Positions 27,742 to 36,736 of a stretch of 64,000 nt of DNA are shown piece after piece. This DNA comes from Rossellomorea marisflavi (GTDB taxonomy: Bacteria > Bacillota > Bacilli > Bacillales > Bacillaceae_B): positions 3,228,001-3,292,000 of the forward strand of contig NZ_CP047095.1 in the NCBI RefSeq assembly GCF_009806575.1, written 5' to 3'. The position numbers and the translations under genes are program-made. Under the pieces are notes generated by a model. It was not told the DNA's origin. It did not search any database and saw only the letters and a list, made by a program, of their open reading frames with translations. The stretch's first letter is position 1; every line of letters starts with the position of its first letter.

Positions 27742-28668
27742 CTAGAAAAGGTCCGGATAAACAGCCTTGGCCGTGATTTCGACTGCCTCACCGATCCTCG
27801 GGCCCGGTCGGGACATGACATCGGAATCAAGATAGATGACCCGGTCATCCTTTACGGCGTCGATCGTGTCCCAGCCGGTCCTGGATTTGATTTCATCTAC
27901 GGGATTTTCCACATAGTTCACCGTTGTCAGAATGGTCGCAGGATTCCGTTTGATGATTTCTTCTTCCCCGAGCTTCGGCCAGCCCTCCTGATCGGCAAAT
28001 ACATTATCCACACCAGCAGCCTGGAGGATCTCCTGCTGGAAGGTCGTTCCACCCGCCGTATAGATCTCAGGAGCGGGGCTGATTTCAAAATAGACCTTTT
28101 CTTTTTCGTCAAGTGCCTGGACCTTTTCACCGACATCGGAGATTTGTTTCTTCATCCCTTCAATCACTTCGTTCCCCTTCTCTTCGGCCCCCATTACCTT
28201 TGCCACCTGTTCGATATCGCCGTAAACGTCGTCAAAGGTTTGGGCAGACTGGATGACGAAAACCGGAATGCCCGCATCTTCAAGCTGCTTGATCCCTGCA
28301 TCATCACCTGTTGTATAGGCGATCACGACGTCTGGGTCCAGGGAAATCACTTTTTCCGCATTGACGGTCATGGAATCGGAGATGACCTCGAGATCCTCCA
28401 CCTCCTTCGGATAATGATCGAATTCAGTCACCCCGACCACTTTATCCCCTGCCCCTACGGCATACAGGATCTCTGTGTTGCTCGGTTGCAGGGAAACGAC
28501 GGTCTCCGGAACCTTTTTGAACGTGACTTCTTCCCCGCGGTCATCCTTGACGCTATAGACAGTTGACTTTTCTTCTTTTTTTGTTGATGCTGTTTCTTCA
28601 CCGGTCCCACATCCTGATAGAATGAGACCAAAGCTGATGAACAATCCGATCCATGCATGTTTTTTCAT
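27742..28668 (-). CDS. Cobalamin (B12)-type ABC transporter substrate-binding lipoprotein (BtuF-like)
   Basis: A 308-residue extracellular binding protein. The signal peptide ends in the lipobox LSGCG. The cluster A-2 (FecB/BtuF) fold shows VSLQPSNTEILYAVGAGDKVVGVTEFDHYP, DPDVVIAYT and GPRIGEAVEI. The start ATG 28668 lies one base after the stop of the upstream adenosyltransferase gene (TGAGATG), so they are coupled. A cobalamin riboswitch at the head of the operon makes B12 or a corrinoid the likely ligand rather than siderophore. No BtuC/BtuD genes accompany it in the window. Confidence 0.85.
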   Translation of the reverse strand: MKKHAWIGLFISFGLILSGCGTGEETASTKKEEKSTVYSVKDDRGEEVTFKKVPETVVSLQPSNTEILYAVGAGDKVVGVTEFDHYPKEVEDLEVISDSMTVNAEKVISLDPDVVIAYTTGDDAGIKQLEDAGIPVFVIQSAQTFDDVYGDIEQVAKVMGAEEKGNEVIEGMKKQISDVGEKVQALDEKEKVYFEISPAPEIYTAGGTTFQQEILQAAGVDNVFADQEGWPKLGEEEIIKRNPATILTTVNYVENPVDEIKSRTGWDTIDAVKDDRVIYLDSDVMSRPGPRIGEAVEITAKAVYPDLF

Positions 28669-28669
28669 C

Positions 28670-29206
28670 TCACTGTTCTCCCTTGCCTGATTTTGATAGT
28701 CCATAGGACTTGCTGATAAAGGGGATTTCTTTCACCCCTTCACATTTATTCACATACACGGCCATGACGAACAGGACATTTGCCAGCAGATGGGCATATT
28801 TGAACAGCAGATTGTCCACTTTCTGTTCGAGGCTTACCTTATGGAGGGCCCTGACCGATTTCTTCGCTTCGCTCCTGCACGTATGAAGGACCGTAGCCGC
28901 GTAGCATCCCTGAGGAAGCAGGAATGTTCGGATTTCCTCTTCCACTTCGTTCACGTACGTGTCATACAGGTCGCTCAATCGCTGCAGATCCTGGAGGGAG
29001 ATGGCCATCTCCCCCCGCACCGAACCATTCAGGTGATAAGCCATCTCGCAAAGATAAAGCAGATCTTCACGGACTGCCCCCTCTGTCAATGAAGAAGCCT
29101 GACCGATCCTCGTTGCCAGGGAATCCGTCCGGATCTCGAAATCGACCGTCGACTGGGACTCCCTCATATACGGATAACAGATGTATCTGAAATCCTTTTT
29201 CCCCAC
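28670..29206 (-). CDS. PduO-type cob(I)alamin adenosyltransferase-like protein, divergent
   Basis: About 178 residues. The C-terminal half matches PduO/YvqK-type ATP:cob(I)alamin adenosyltransferases (EIRTFLLPQGCYAATVLHTCRSEAKKSV...LLFKYAHLLANVLFVMAVYVN), but the N-terminal glycine-rich T-G-D-x-G-T-T motif is not visible and the usual R-x-x-x-RRAER is altered to CRSEAKKSV. So it may be inactive, or use a different site. I chose GTG 29204-29206, six bases after GGGAGG; the ATG at 29212 abuts the binding site. It is the first gene of the riboswitch-controlled operon. Confidence 0.75.
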   Translation of the reverse strand: MGKKDFRYICYPYMRESQSTVDFEIRTDSLATRIGQASSLTEGAVREDLLYLCEMAYHLNGSVRGEMAISLQDLQRLSDLYDTYVNEVEEEIRTFLLPQGCYAATVLHTCRSEAKKSVRALHKVSLEQKVDNLLFKYAHLLANVLFVMAVYVNKCEGVKEIPFISKSYGLSKSGKGEQ

Positions 29207-29261
29207 GTTCATCCTCCCTTTCTTCTCTTTTAGTGAATCACCGATCGTACCGGAAACGGGC

Positions 29262-29290
29262 ATAAAAAAAACCAGCCAAACGGCCGGCAA
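29262..29290 (-). terminator. Terminator in the B12 riboswitch expression platform
   Basis: Minus strand CCGGCCGTTTGGCTGG (with one G-U pair) followed by T8, between the aptamer and the adenosyltransferase gene. Confidence 0.8.
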
Positions 29291-29354
29291 TCATCATCAA
29301 AATAAAAGATGCATCAAGCCGCACCATCCCCTTAACTTCCGAAGAGCATAATAC

Positions 29355-29545
29355 GATGGAAATCAGGCAGGTATCCTGGCTTGTGCATCATCCTACTTCA
29401 AGGCCCTTCCCGTTCATTGATGGAACAGTGGGTTTTTCCTTGGTTCGTCAGCACTTACAGTTGCGGAAACAGCTCCGGTTTTTCACCGGATTCCCTTTAT
29501 GCGCGAGCGCACCTGATTTCTGCGAAGGTCTATTCACTTAAGGAC
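29355..29545 (-). promoter_or_regulatory. Cobalamin (AdoCbl) riboswitch
   Basis: The minus strand holds AAGGGAATCCGGTGAAA, CCGGAGCTGTTTCCGCAACTG and, near the 3' side, AAGCCAGGATACCTGCC, the canonical conserved blocks including the B12 box, in the correct order. The intrinsic terminator at 29262-29290 follows. High B12 should therefore stop expression of the adenosyltransferase and binding lipoprotein genes. Confidence 0.95.
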
Positions 29546-29659
29546 CATTATATCATGTGAGCCCATATGGAGTGTCCCTATTTTTTCAAATCCCTTTCAT
29601 GAACCTGTCCGTATCTGAATAGGAATGAATAGGACAAACAAACAAGAAGGGATGATGGC

Positions 29660-29992
29660 ATGAAATGGTTGATCCCACTGAGCTTCATATCCCTGCTGCT
29701 GGCAGGGTGCGGAAGTGAAGAAAAAAGCTACGAGTTGTGTGGATACGGGGATATGCTGGTGTTGAACGGGAAGGGATATGTGCTATTGCCTGTCAAGAAG
29801 ACGCTCACCCTCGACGGGAAGGCAGGGGAGATCAAGGAGAAGATCGGGGATGAGTTCCATCCTGAAAAAGACTTCACGGCGAATCATCTGAAGAAGGGGA
29901 CGGATCTTTATTATGTAAAGGACCACAGCACCTATCTCATCGCCAAGACTTCTGACGAACGATACCTCCTCTATGAAGAGATTGAAAAATGA
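29660..29992 (+). CDS. Small lipoprotein of unknown function
   Basis: A 110-residue protein with an N-terminal lipoprotein signal (MKWLIPLSFISLLLAGCG; lipobox LAGC) and a short charged extracellular domain (KGYVLLPVKKTLTLDGKAGEI...TYLIAKTSDERYLLYEEIEK). I do not recognise the family. ATG follows AAGAAGGGATGATGGC. The stop TGA falls at the left edge of repeat copy D, so the extreme C-terminus may have been set by the insertion. It is divergent from the B12 operon. Confidence 0.65.
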   Translation: MKWLIPLSFISLLLAGCGSEEKSYELCGYGDMLVLNGKGYVLLPVKKTLTLDGKAGEIKEKIGDEFHPEKDFTANHLKKGTDLYYVKDHSTYLIAKTSDERYLLYEEIEK

Positions 29993-30236
29993 CGAGCACG
30001 ATCAGTGTAGGTTCTTTATGCCGCTCATGATTTCCGTGCAAGACTTCGCTTTCCACGGGTAGCCCGTGAGCCTCCTCGGCACGCCTGCGGGGTCTCACAT
30101 TAGCTACTCTCCCGCAGGAGTCTACGTCTTGCACTCCAATCAACCGCTGGAATCAATGAAATTCTTTTGTTCCAAAAAATTAAAAACCCGAATTCACTAG
30201 CCTGATCGTAGGCAAATGAATTCGGGTTTTGCTATG
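29989..30236 (+). repeat. Dispersed ~0.3 kb non-coding repeat, copy D
   Basis: Anchor CTCATGATTTCCGTGCAAGA at 30024-30043; CCAATCAACCGCTGGAA around 30138. The hairpin at 30183-30230 has AACCCGAATTCA and TGAATTCGGGTT as outer arms. It lies between the lipoprotein and the convergent DUF1963 gene, and overlaps the lipoprotein stop codon. Confidence 0.83.
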
Positions 30237-30246
30237 CCGGCTCGTC

Positions 30247-31059
30247 TTATGAACAATCCCAGTTATAGACCACATTGCCGAATTGTTTCTTCTTAAGATC
30301 TTCTTTCTTTATGAAGAAGTTGGCAATGCCGCAGTCGCCCCACATCATGTCCACTTCATCATCCGAGTCGATCTGAAGCAGCAGCAGTGCATGGTCCTGA
30401 TCTTCATACTGACGCGGATCCTCCTGTGTGAAGCCCGGATATCCTCCGATCTTATGTCCGAAGCCGCTTTGGGTTTCATAGAACTCATCCATGAGGGCGT
30501 CTGCCTCTTCCCCATCATCGGTCATGGATTCAAACAGATCCCAGCTTTCCTTCCCGAACACCTTCTCGAAGCGATAGTCGCCTGCGCTGATCGTTTCACT
30601 TGTCAATTCCGCCAGGACGGCGCCTTCCTTCGTGACAGGGAAATACACGTCATCGGGGATTTTCACGAAAGAAAAATCGGATACGAGCTCTTCTTTCGGC
30701 AGGAACGGCTCTTCTATAAATCTGATTCGGAAATCCTTTTGGTCCTGCTTCTGGTCGATATTCATTCCGTACAGGTCATCATGGACCGAAATGAAGATCT
30801 GCAGGAGTCCTGATTCCGGATAATCTTCGAGCTTCGGAAGCTGACCGAAATTGATCTGGGCCAACAGTTTCATCGGGTGCCCCTCCCCGTCCACAGGGTA
30901 CTCATCCGCCTTCGGGAAATACGGATCCCCGGCAATCTTACTATCATAAGGGCCGGTTTTCCCCTCTTTTATATGCAGATGGACAGAAGGAATCTCCGTT
31001 CCATCAAGAGCCGTGCGGTAAGGGGCAAGTTTCGCTTGCAGGTTGACCGATTGTGCCAC
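30247..31059 (-). CDS. DUF1963 (YwqG family) protein
   Basis: About 270 residues of the YwqG/DUF1963 family (SKIAGDPYFPKADEYPVDGEGHPMKLLAQINFGQLP... and GHKIGGYPGFTQEDPR...LLLLQIDSD...MMWGDCGIANFFI). This family has no agreed function; some members are linked to polymorphic toxin or immunity-like systems, but nothing here shows that. GTG 31057-31059 is eight bases after GGAGG; the ATG at 31065 lies only two bases after it, so GTG is preferred. It is convergent with the small lipoprotein gene. Confidence 0.82.
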   Translation of the reverse strand: MAQSVNLQAKLAPYRTALDGTEIPSVHLHIKEGKTGPYDSKIAGDPYFPKADEYPVDGEGHPMKLLAQINFGQLPKLEDYPESGLLQIFISVHDDLYGMNIDQKQDQKDFRIRFIEEPFLPKEELVSDFSFVKIPDDVYFPVTKEGAVLAELTSETISAGDYRFEKVFGKESWDLFESMTDDGEEADALMDEFYETQSGFGHKIGGYPGFTQEDPRQYEDQDHALLLLQIDSDDEVDMMWGDCGIANFFIKKEDLKKKQFGNVVYNWDCS

Positions 31060-31160
31060 ATTCATCTCCTCCTTGGAAAAAAACATCTTTTTTCCATCAT
31101 ACAGAAAGGATTCCTGCCTGTCATCGATGAATCTGCCTGCTCTCTTCCGCTCACTCTACA

Positions 31161-31403
31161 TCAATTCGTTGAGTTCAATGACAGCAACCGGTAGGTGATC
31201 GACGTTTCCCCGTCTTTCCAACGCAGCTCCTCAATTCGGCCGATTGCGTTTGGCTCGCTGTGTTTTGTCACCCTTACTTCTATGGGGATCTCCATCGGAT
31301 AAAGGCGGTACCCCTCTTTCACGAGTGTGAAGAGATTCTCTTCTTCTCTTACCTCGTTGTTCTTCGTTACAATCATGGTGTTCAGTTCCATCGGCATGCC
31401 CAT
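31161..31403 (-). CDS. ytmB: YtmB / DUF2584 family protein
   Basis: An 80-residue cytosolic protein (MGMPMELNTMIVTKNNE...GYRLYPMEIPIEVRVTK...GRIEELRWKDGETSITYRLLSLNSTN) matching the DUF2584 family that B. subtilis calls YtmB. Function is unknown. It starts three bases after the ytmA stop and is probably cotranscribed with it. Confidence 0.82.
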   Translation of the reverse strand: MGMPMELNTMIVTKNNEVREEENLFTLVKEGYRLYPMEIPIEVRVTKHSEPNAIGRIEELRWKDGETSITYRLLSLNSTN

Positions 31404-31406
31404 CGG

Positions 31407-32195
31407 TCATTCCCCCTCGTGTTTTTTCATCCACTCACACATCCCTGCGACGATCTCCTGATTCTTCCGAGGCGGGAAATAATGCGTGTAGGCTTGATAA
31501 TACTGTGTCTCAACCTTTTTCCCCATCTCCCTCAGCCCCTCTTCAAGGCGGCGCGCATGTTCGATGGAGACGTTTTGATCCTGTTCACCGTGAATGATCA
31601 GGACTGGTGCCTTCAGGCGATCGAGCTGGAAGAGCGGTGTCCTCCACTCGTAACGCTCGGGTACTTTCTTCGGCGTCCCGCCGATGACACGCTTCATCAT
31701 GCGACGCAGGTCGACCCTCTCTTCGTATGTAAGGAACATATCTGTTACCCCTCCCCAGGAGACGACGGAAGCAACATCTGGCCGTTCGATGGCCGTCAGG
31801 AGGGCCATCACCCCGCCGCGGGAGAATCCGAACACATGGATCCCTCCTGTCACCCGGGGATGATCCCGCAGAAGGTCCACACCCGATACGGCATCCTCGC
31901 GATCATCCCCGGCAAAGTCCTCGCTTCCCTCTCCGCCGAGGTTTCCCCGGTAATAGGGGGCAAAGACGATGAAGCCGTGGGAAGCAAACTGGCCGATCCT
32001 TGCCGGCCTCACTTTCCCCACACCCTTGATTCCTCCCCTTAAGTACAGGAAGCCCGGGTACCCGCTGCCGTTTGCAGGCTCCGCAAGCATCCCCTTCACC
32101 TTCAAACCGCCAGACATATACGTCAACTCGAACATCCTCACCGCCGGGTTCGGGGAAGGAAATTCATATTTTTGGATAATCGTCCCGTTTTTCAT
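31407..32195 (-). CDS. ytmA: Prolyl-oligopeptidase-family alpha/beta hydrolase (YtmA)
   Basis: A 262-residue serine hydrolase. The nucleophile elbow is GFSRGG, and the Asp and His of the triad lie in HGEQDQNV and AYTHYFP; LRGGIKGVG is the oxyanion region. It resembles the S9-type dipeptidyl hydrolase YtmA of B. subtilis; the real substrate is not known. Two consecutive ATGs (32198 and 32195) follow AAAGGAAGAG. It forms a pair with ytmB and is divergent from the ytlA transporter genes, as in B. subtilis. Confidence 0.85.
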   Translation of the reverse strand: MKNGTIIQKYEFPSPNPAVRMFELTYMSGGLKVKGMLAEPANGSGYPGFLYLRGGIKGVGKVRPARIGQFASHGFIVFAPYYRGNLGGEGSEDFAGDDREDAVSGVDLLRDHPRVTGGIHVFGFSRGGVMALLTAIERPDVASVVSWGGVTDMFLTYEERVDLRRMMKRVIGGTPKKVPERYEWRTPLFQLDRLKAPVLIIHGEQDQNVSIEHARRLEEGLREMGKKVETQYYQAYTHYFPPRKNQEIVAGMCEWMKKHEGE

Positions 32196-32315
32196 CATCT
32201 CTTCCTTTCCCATGGGTATTCACACATATTTTACCCCAAACATACAATGGTTTAGCAAATGAAAACCGTGCGTGACAGGTAAAACGTCAGTCATGCAGCA
32301 AAGGAGGAAACGGCT

Positions 32316-33311
32316 GTGAAAAAGTGGATACGGACCGGCATGGCAGTCGCCGGGATTGCTTTATTGGCCTCAGGCTGCGGGAAACAGGCAGAACCACTTG
32401 AGAAAGTACGTGTGGCAGAAGTCACCCGATCGATCTTCTATGCACCGGAATATGTAGCGATCGAGAAAGGGTTCTTCGAAGACGAAGGATTGAACGTCGA
32501 GCTGAAAACCACCTGGGGCGGAGACAAGACGATGACGGCCCTCCTGTCGAACGGAGCCGACATCGCCCTTGTCGGATCGGAAACGTCCATTTATGTCCAC
32601 GCCCAGGGCTCGGATGACCCGGTGATCAACTTCGCCCAGCTCACCCAGACCGACGGTACCTTCCTTGTGTCCAGGGAAAAGGTGGAGAACTTCGAATGGG
32701 AACAGTTGAAGGGAACGACCTTCCTCGGCCAGCGTAAAGGCGGCATGCCGCAGATGGTCGGCGAATTCGTGCTGAAGGAGCACGGCATCGATCCGCACAA
32801 GGATCTCGACTTGATCCAGAACATCGATTTTGCAAACGTGGCGAATGCCTTCGCATCCGGTACAGGTGACTATGTACAGCTGTTCGAACCGACCGCTTCC
32901 ATCTTCGAGAAGGAAGGAAAAGGACATATCGTCGCCTCATTCGGCACCGAGTCCGGACATGTGCCTTATACGACCTTCATGGCAAAAGAAAGCTACATGA
33001 AAAAGAATGATGAAACCGTGGATAAGTTCACCCGGGCGCTCTACAAAGCCCAGCAATGGGTCGATCAAGCCAGTTCAAAAGAGATCGCCGAAGTGATTGC
33101 ACCGTACTTCGAGGATACAGATCCCGCCATCATGGAAACCGTCGTGGACCGCTACAAGTCTCAAGGCTCATTTGCCACCGATCCGGTCCTTGATCAGGAA
33201 GAGTGGGAAAATCTCCAGAACATCATGGATCAGGCCGGGGAACTGCCTGAGAGAATCAATCACGATACGCTGGTGAATACATCGATTGCCGAGAAAGCAT
33301 CCAAAGAATAG
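32316..33311 (+). CDS. ytlA: ABC transporter substrate-binding lipoprotein (YtlA, NMT1/SsuA-like)
   Basis: A 331-residue extracellular lipoprotein (lipobox LASGCG) of the NMT1/THI5/SsuA-type binding fold: VRVAEVTRSIFYAPEYVAIEKGFFEDEGLNVEL, GADIALVGSE, TFLGQRKGGMPQMVGEFVLKEHG. These bind thiamine precursors, aliphatic sulfonates or taurine-like compounds; no TPP riboswitch is seen upstream, so the ligand stays open. GTG 32316 follows AAAGGAGGAAACGGCT. A GGGCTGAC/GTCAGCCC hairpin at 33320-33341 may attenuate before the ATPase gene. Confidence 0.88.
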   Translation: MKKWIRTGMAVAGIALLASGCGKQAEPLEKVRVAEVTRSIFYAPEYVAIEKGFFEDEGLNVELKTTWGGDKTMTALLSNGADIALVGSETSIYVHAQGSDDPVINFAQLTQTDGTFLVSREKVENFEWEQLKGTTFLGQRKGGMPQMVGEFVLKEHGIDPHKDLDLIQNIDFANVANAFASGTGDYVQLFEPTASIFEKEGKGHIVASFGTESGHVPYTTFMAKESYMKKNDETVDKFTRALYKAQQWVDQASSKEIAEVIAPYFEDTDPAIMETVVDRYKSQGSFATDPVLDQEEWENLQNIMDQAGELPERINHDTLVNTSIAEKASKE

Positions 33312-33372
33312 CTAAGATCGGGCTGACGGATGAGTCAGCCCTTCTTACGTATCAGATAGGAGGGGTTCACTG

Positions 33373-34140
33373 TTGAGTTTTTTATCGTTGGATTCCATCA
33401 GCCATACGTACTTTTCCTTGAAGGCGGCCAATGCCGCTATCGACGATGTTTCCCTTCACGTGGATGAAGGGGAGTTCATATCGTTCATCGGACCGAGCGG
33501 GTGCGGCAAAACCACCCTCCTTTCCATCATCGCGGGTCTCATGGATCCGACGGAAGGTTCCGTGAATCTTGAAGGGCGTCCCATTTCCGAGAGAAGGGAC
33601 CTGACCGGATACATGCTTCAGCAGGACTATCTGTTCCCCTGGAAGACGATCGAGGAGAATATTTTGATCGGTCTGTCCATTAAAGGGACGGTCACGCCCG
33701 GGAAAAGAAAAGAAGCCTCGGCTCTTCTGAAGGAAATGGGTCTTGAAGGGGTACAGAATCTTTATCCAAGGGAACTGTCGGGAGGGATGCGGCAGCGGGC
33801 AGCCCTGATCAGGACGCTCATCACCGAGCCGAGGCTCCTTCTCCTTGATGAGCCCTTCTCCGCCCTCGATTACCAGACGAAACTGAAACTTGAAGATCTT
33901 GTGTTCACTACATTGAAGTCATTCGGGAAGACCGCGATCCTCGTGACCCATGACATCGGCGAGGCGATTGCCATGAGCGACCGCATCTATCTGTTCGCAG
34001 CCAAACCCGGACGGATCCACGCGACCTTCGAGGTTCCGGTCGGGTTGCGCGGGCAAACACCGTTTGATGTCAGGAATCACGATGATTACCCTGCATTTTT
34101 CCAAATGATATGGAAGGAGCTTGAAAGCCTTGACGCGTGA
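33373..34140 (+). CDS. ytlC: ABC transporter ATP-binding protein (YtlC)
   Basis: A 255-residue ATPase of the nitrate/sulfonate/taurine import type. Walker A is GPSGCGKTT (about residues 38-46), Q-loop LQQDYLFPW, signature LSGGMRQR and Walker [13 protein letters not shown], with the switch His in VTHDIGEA. The start is TTG 33373, seven bases after AGGAGGGG. It overlaps the permease gene. It energises uptake of the ligand bound by YtlA. Confidence 0.93.
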   Translation: MSFLSLDSISHTYFSLKAANAAIDDVSLHVDEGEFISFIGPSGCGKTTLLSIIAGLMDPTEGSVNLEGRPISERRDLTGYMLQQDYLFPWKTIEENILIGLSIKGTVTPGKRKEASALLKEMGLEGVQNLYPRELSGGMRQRAALIRTLITEPRLLLLDEPFSALDYQTKLKLEDLVFTTLKSFGKTAILVTHDIGEAIAMSDRIYLFAAKPGRIHATFEVPVGLRGQTPFDVRNHDDYPAFFQMIWKELESLDA

Positions 34141-34927
34141 CACGCATCAAAAACACAAGGAGTATATTCAGAGCCTGAAAAAAGAAAAACGCCTGGTATG
34201 GCTTTACCAGGGGTTGATCTTCATCGTATTCTTCGGGGCTTGGGAGACGGCGAGCCGGCAGTCCTGGATCGATCCCCTCATCTTCAGCTCCCCGACGAAA
34301 ATATGGGATCTGTTCATGGAGAAACTCTCGGACGGGACTCTCGTCACCAATCTATCCGTGACCTTGGGGGAGACGGTGATCGGCTTCATACTGGGCACGC
34401 TGCTCGGGACACTCCTCGCAGCCCTCTTGTGGTGGTCTCCCTTCCTCTCGAAGGTTCTTGATCCGTATCTTGTCATCTTGAACGCCATGCCGAAAGTGGC
34501 ACTGGGTCCGATCCTCATCGTCGGTCTCGGACCGGGCTTCACATCGATCATCGCCATGGGGACGATCATTTCCGTCATCATCACGACGATCGTCGTGTAC
34601 ACTTCCTTCCGGGAAGTCGACCCCAATTACCTGAAGGTGATGCACACATTCGGCGCAAAGCGCAGCCGAACGTTCAAGGAAGTGATCCTCCCTTCCTCGT
34701 TCCCGACCATCATCTCGACCCTGAAGGTGAACGTCGGGCTCTCATGGGTGGGCGTCATCGTGGGGGAATTCCTCGTATCGGCCAAGGGACTTGGCTATAT
34801 GATCATTTATGGATTCCAGGTGTTCAACTTCACCCTTGTCCTCATGTCCCTTCTCGTGATCGCCGTCTGTGCCACCCTCATGTATAAGGTCGTGGAAATC
34901 ATCGAGAAGAAGCTTATCCGTTCGTGA
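34130..34927 (+). CDS. ytlD: ABC transporter permease (YtlD)
   Basis: About 265 residues with six membrane segments of the BPD_transp_1 fold; the cytoplasmic EAA loop is [28 protein letters not shown] prefer TTG 34130 (10 bases after AGGAG) over the in-frame TTG 34121, which sits directly on the binding site; either way it overlaps the ytlC end, so translation is coupled. Its 3' end overlaps the convergent Nudix gene by 14 bases. Confidence 0.9.
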   Translation: MTRDTHQKHKEYIQSLKKEKRLVWLYQGLIFIVFFGAWETASRQSWIDPLIFSSPTKIWDLFMEKLSDGTLVTNLSVTLGETVIGFILGTLLGTLLAALLWWSPFLSKVLDPYLVILNAMPKVALGPILIVGLGPGFTSIIAMGTIISVIITTIVVYTSFREVDPNYLKVMHTFGAKRSRTFKEVILPSSFPTIISTLKVNVGLSWVGVIVGEFLVSAKGLGYMIIYGFQVFNFTLVLMSLLVIAVCATLMYKVVEIIEKKLIRS

Positions 34928-35375
34928 CCTTCTTCAGTGCCAGTTCGATGACACGGTCCTTCATGATGAAGCTGAACGATGGGTCATCCTGTATCCCGGT
35001 CCAGTCCCCGTTCCACAGGAAGATCCCATCCGTTTCAAGATAGTCCTCCTTGTCGATGATCTCCTTCACTTCTCCGAAAAAGATCGTCTTCACGAACGGG
35101 GCGTCGCCATGCACCTTGTATTCCCCGATGAAGGCCGGTTCCGTGATGACGGCCCCCGTTTCTTCATACGTCTCCCGTATGGCCGCTTCCTCCAGGGACT
35201 CACCCTTTTCCCTCTTCCCCCCGGGGAATTCGAGGCCCCTCTTTTTATGACGGGTGAACACCCAGTCTTCACCGTACCGGCAAATGACGAGGACATGCCC
35301 GGATTCCGGGGAGAAGGCATCTCGCCTGTATGAAAAGTGGACGTCCAGTCCGTTCGCATCCTTGAATTGTTCCAT
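34914..35375 (-). CDS. ytkD: Nudix hydrolase (YtkD, nucleoside triphosphatase type)
   Basis: A 153-residue Nudix protein. The Nudix box [24 protein letters not shown] (G-x5-E-x7-RE-x-x-EE-x-G) is complete at about residues 50-73. B. subtilis YtkD, in the same position, hydrolyses 8-oxo-dGTP and is involved in spore and oxidative stress survival; function here is inferred from that. It is convergent with ytlD and overlaps it slightly. Confidence 0.88.
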   Translation of the reverse strand: MEQFKDANGLDVHFSYRRDAFSPESGHVLVICRYGEDWVFTRHKKRGLEFPGGKREKGESLEEAAIRETYEETGAVITEPAFIGEYKVHGDAPFVKTIFFGEVKEIIDKEDYLETDGIFLWNGDWTGIQDDPSFSFIMKDRVIELALKKVTNG

Positions 35376-35412
35376 TATGCTTCACCTCATTCTATCTACC
35401 ATTATAACCACA

Positions 35413-35460
35413 AATAAAAAGGACCGGTCCACCATTAAAGCTCTGGTGGACCGGTTTCCC
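35413..35460. terminator. Terminator, ACCGGTCCACCA hairpin
   Basis: ACCGGTCCACCA / TGGTGGACCGGT with T-rich ends on the minus strand, directly after the conserved hypothetical gene at 35468. Confidence 0.85.
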
Positions 35461-35467
35461 GTTAAGG

Positions 35468-35800
35468 TCAATCGGAGGATTTGAGGATTCCCATGCTTTC
35501 GATAAAGGCGCGTGCTTCTTCGTCCCCCAACCGGTGAAGGGTTTCGTAGACGCGATGAAGATTTTCATCGTACGCATCATTTTCCCGGTCGAAGTGATAT
35601 TGGACAAAGGGCACGTGGGCCCGGTAAAAGTTTTGCCAGCTCACCGAATGGTTTGAGTCGAAGATCTCACGCAGTCCAATGATTTCTTCATCCGTAGCGG
35701 AGATCTTGAAGTTCCACGGAGAATCCGTCGAGCTCCTTGAGATCTCACCGGTCGCGACTTCAATATAATAGTCATTCCGTTCTTCCTGCAAGCGGTCCAC
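35468..35800 (-). CDS. Conserved hypothetical cytosolic protein
   Basis: A 110-residue acidic protein (NDYYIEVATGEISRSSTDSPWNFKIS...FYRAHVPFVQYHFDRENDAYDENLHRVYETLHRLGDEEARAFIES). There is no signal peptide or membrane segment. I do not recognise a named family, but the codon pattern, the isolated binding site (AAAAGGGGTG) and the following terminator support a real gene. The start is uncertain: GTG 35800 abuts the binding site, and TTG 35791 is six bases after it. It lies between ytkD and a holin-like gene. Confidence 0.7.
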   Translation of the reverse strand: MDRLQEERNDYYIEVATGEISRSSTDSPWNFKISATDEEIIGLREIFDSNHSVSWQNFYRAHVPFVQYHFDRENDAYDENLHRVYETLHRLGDEEARAFIESMGILKSSD

Positions 35801-35848
35801 CCCTTTTCATCTTTCTATCCTCATTTTCCTCAATATCACATTTTCTAT

Positions 35849-36238
35849 TCATTTCCCTCTCTTTTTCAGGATTTCCACGGCCTTCTTCAAAAATTCCGGG
35901 ACTGGCACCCCTGCCCGTCCGACATTTTCGATGATGGAAATCATTTCGTTGCAGATATAGAAAATGATGGTCGCATTACGAATAAAGTACTGATCTGACA
36001 ATATAGTATCTAATAAGTGCGCGACAGTCACCAGGGCGAAAATCAGGACCTTACGGGCAATCCCCTTGAGACCGAATCGGCTCGAGAGTTTTCCTTCTAT
36101 GGCACCTGCGATGACGCCGGTGAAATAATCGAGGATGACCACGGCAACCAGAAAGGTCAACAGGGGGTTCCATTCACCGAATAACTGGATGATGTAGGCC
36201 CCCATTCCCGAGCCTGCCACCAATAATACTCTTTCCAA
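35849..36238 (-). CDS. ytkC: Phage-holin-family membrane protein (YtkC/TcdE-like)
   Basis: About 129 residues with three or four hydrophobic segments and a basic tail (VAGSGMGAYIIQLFGEWNPLLTFLVAVVILDYFTGV...KGIARKVLIFALVTVAHLLD...ICNEMISIIENVGRAGVPVPEFLKKAVEILKKRGK). This is the Holin_4/TcdE type; B. subtilis YtkC sits in the same place. No endolysin or phage gene is nearby, so it is not a prophage remnant on this evidence. The start is not secure: TTG 36236-36238 lies about ten bases after AAAGGAG; upstream extension to 36316 lacks a better site. Confidence 0.8.
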   Translation of the reverse strand: MERVLLVAGSGMGAYIIQLFGEWNPLLTFLVAVVILDYFTGVIAGAIEGKLSSRFGLKGIARKVLIFALVTVAHLLDTILSDQYFIRNATIIFYICNEMISIIENVGRAGVPVPEFLKKAVEILKKRGK

Positions 36239-36443
36239 ATGTAAGCATCTCCTTTCCGTAAACCTCGCTTCCATATGCATCAAGAACCGGCACTCCGGCT
36301 CATATCCATTGATCATGGGAATGGAGCAAAATGATTAGTTTATATCGGGGGTGGGTAATGACAAAAATAGAGTTGTCCCCACATAATATGTGGAGTAATT
36401 GAGAAGGGTTCGTGATAGAATGAACATAAGGGAGGTGAAGCGC

Positions 36444-36689
36444 ATGAAGCTGATCGAAGAGATTTATGAAATGTACCGCGGCAGGATCAAAGGTACCGAT
36501 GAAGATTTGGATCTTATTGCCCTTACCATCCTTGAAGACACCTCACGGGAAGAACTTCTTGAGATGCTGAATGAGCTGGAAACCGGGGAACTGGAATACT
36601 TCTTCCGTTTATACATATTTGAAACCTTGAAGGAAAGATGGTCCAAAGGGGCAGGACGCGAGCCTGCCGGGAACAAGAGCTATCATTGA
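36444..36689 (+). CDS. Small acidic protein, DUF6154-like
   Basis: An 81-residue protein (MKLIEEIYEMYRGRIKGTDEDLDLIALTILEDTSREELLEMLNELETGELEYFF). It is helical with no membrane segment; function is unknown. ATG 36444 is preceded by GGGAGGTGAAGCGC, a strong site. It resembles the small DUF6154 proteins of Bacillus, but this is a memory-based match. A strong bidirectional terminator follows. Confidence 0.68.
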   Translation: MKLIEEIYEMYRGRIKGTDEDLDLIALTILEDTSREELLEMLNELETGELEYFFRLYIFETLKERWSKGAGREPAGNKSYH

Positions 36690-36693
36690 GGTG

Positions 36694-36736
36694 AAAGGCA
36701 AAGAAGCTGACCCCGGGGGTCAGCTTCTTTGCCTTT
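36694..36736. terminator. Bidirectional terminator
   Basis: AAAGGCAAAGAAGCTGACCCC / GGGGTCAGCTTCTTTGCCTTT, a 19-pair stem between convergent genes. Confidence 0.92.

Noticed and set aside
35849..36316. Holin-like gene as sign of a prophage
   Set aside because: No endolysin, portal, integrase or attachment site is near, and B. subtilis has the same gene at this locus; treated as a chromosomal gene.
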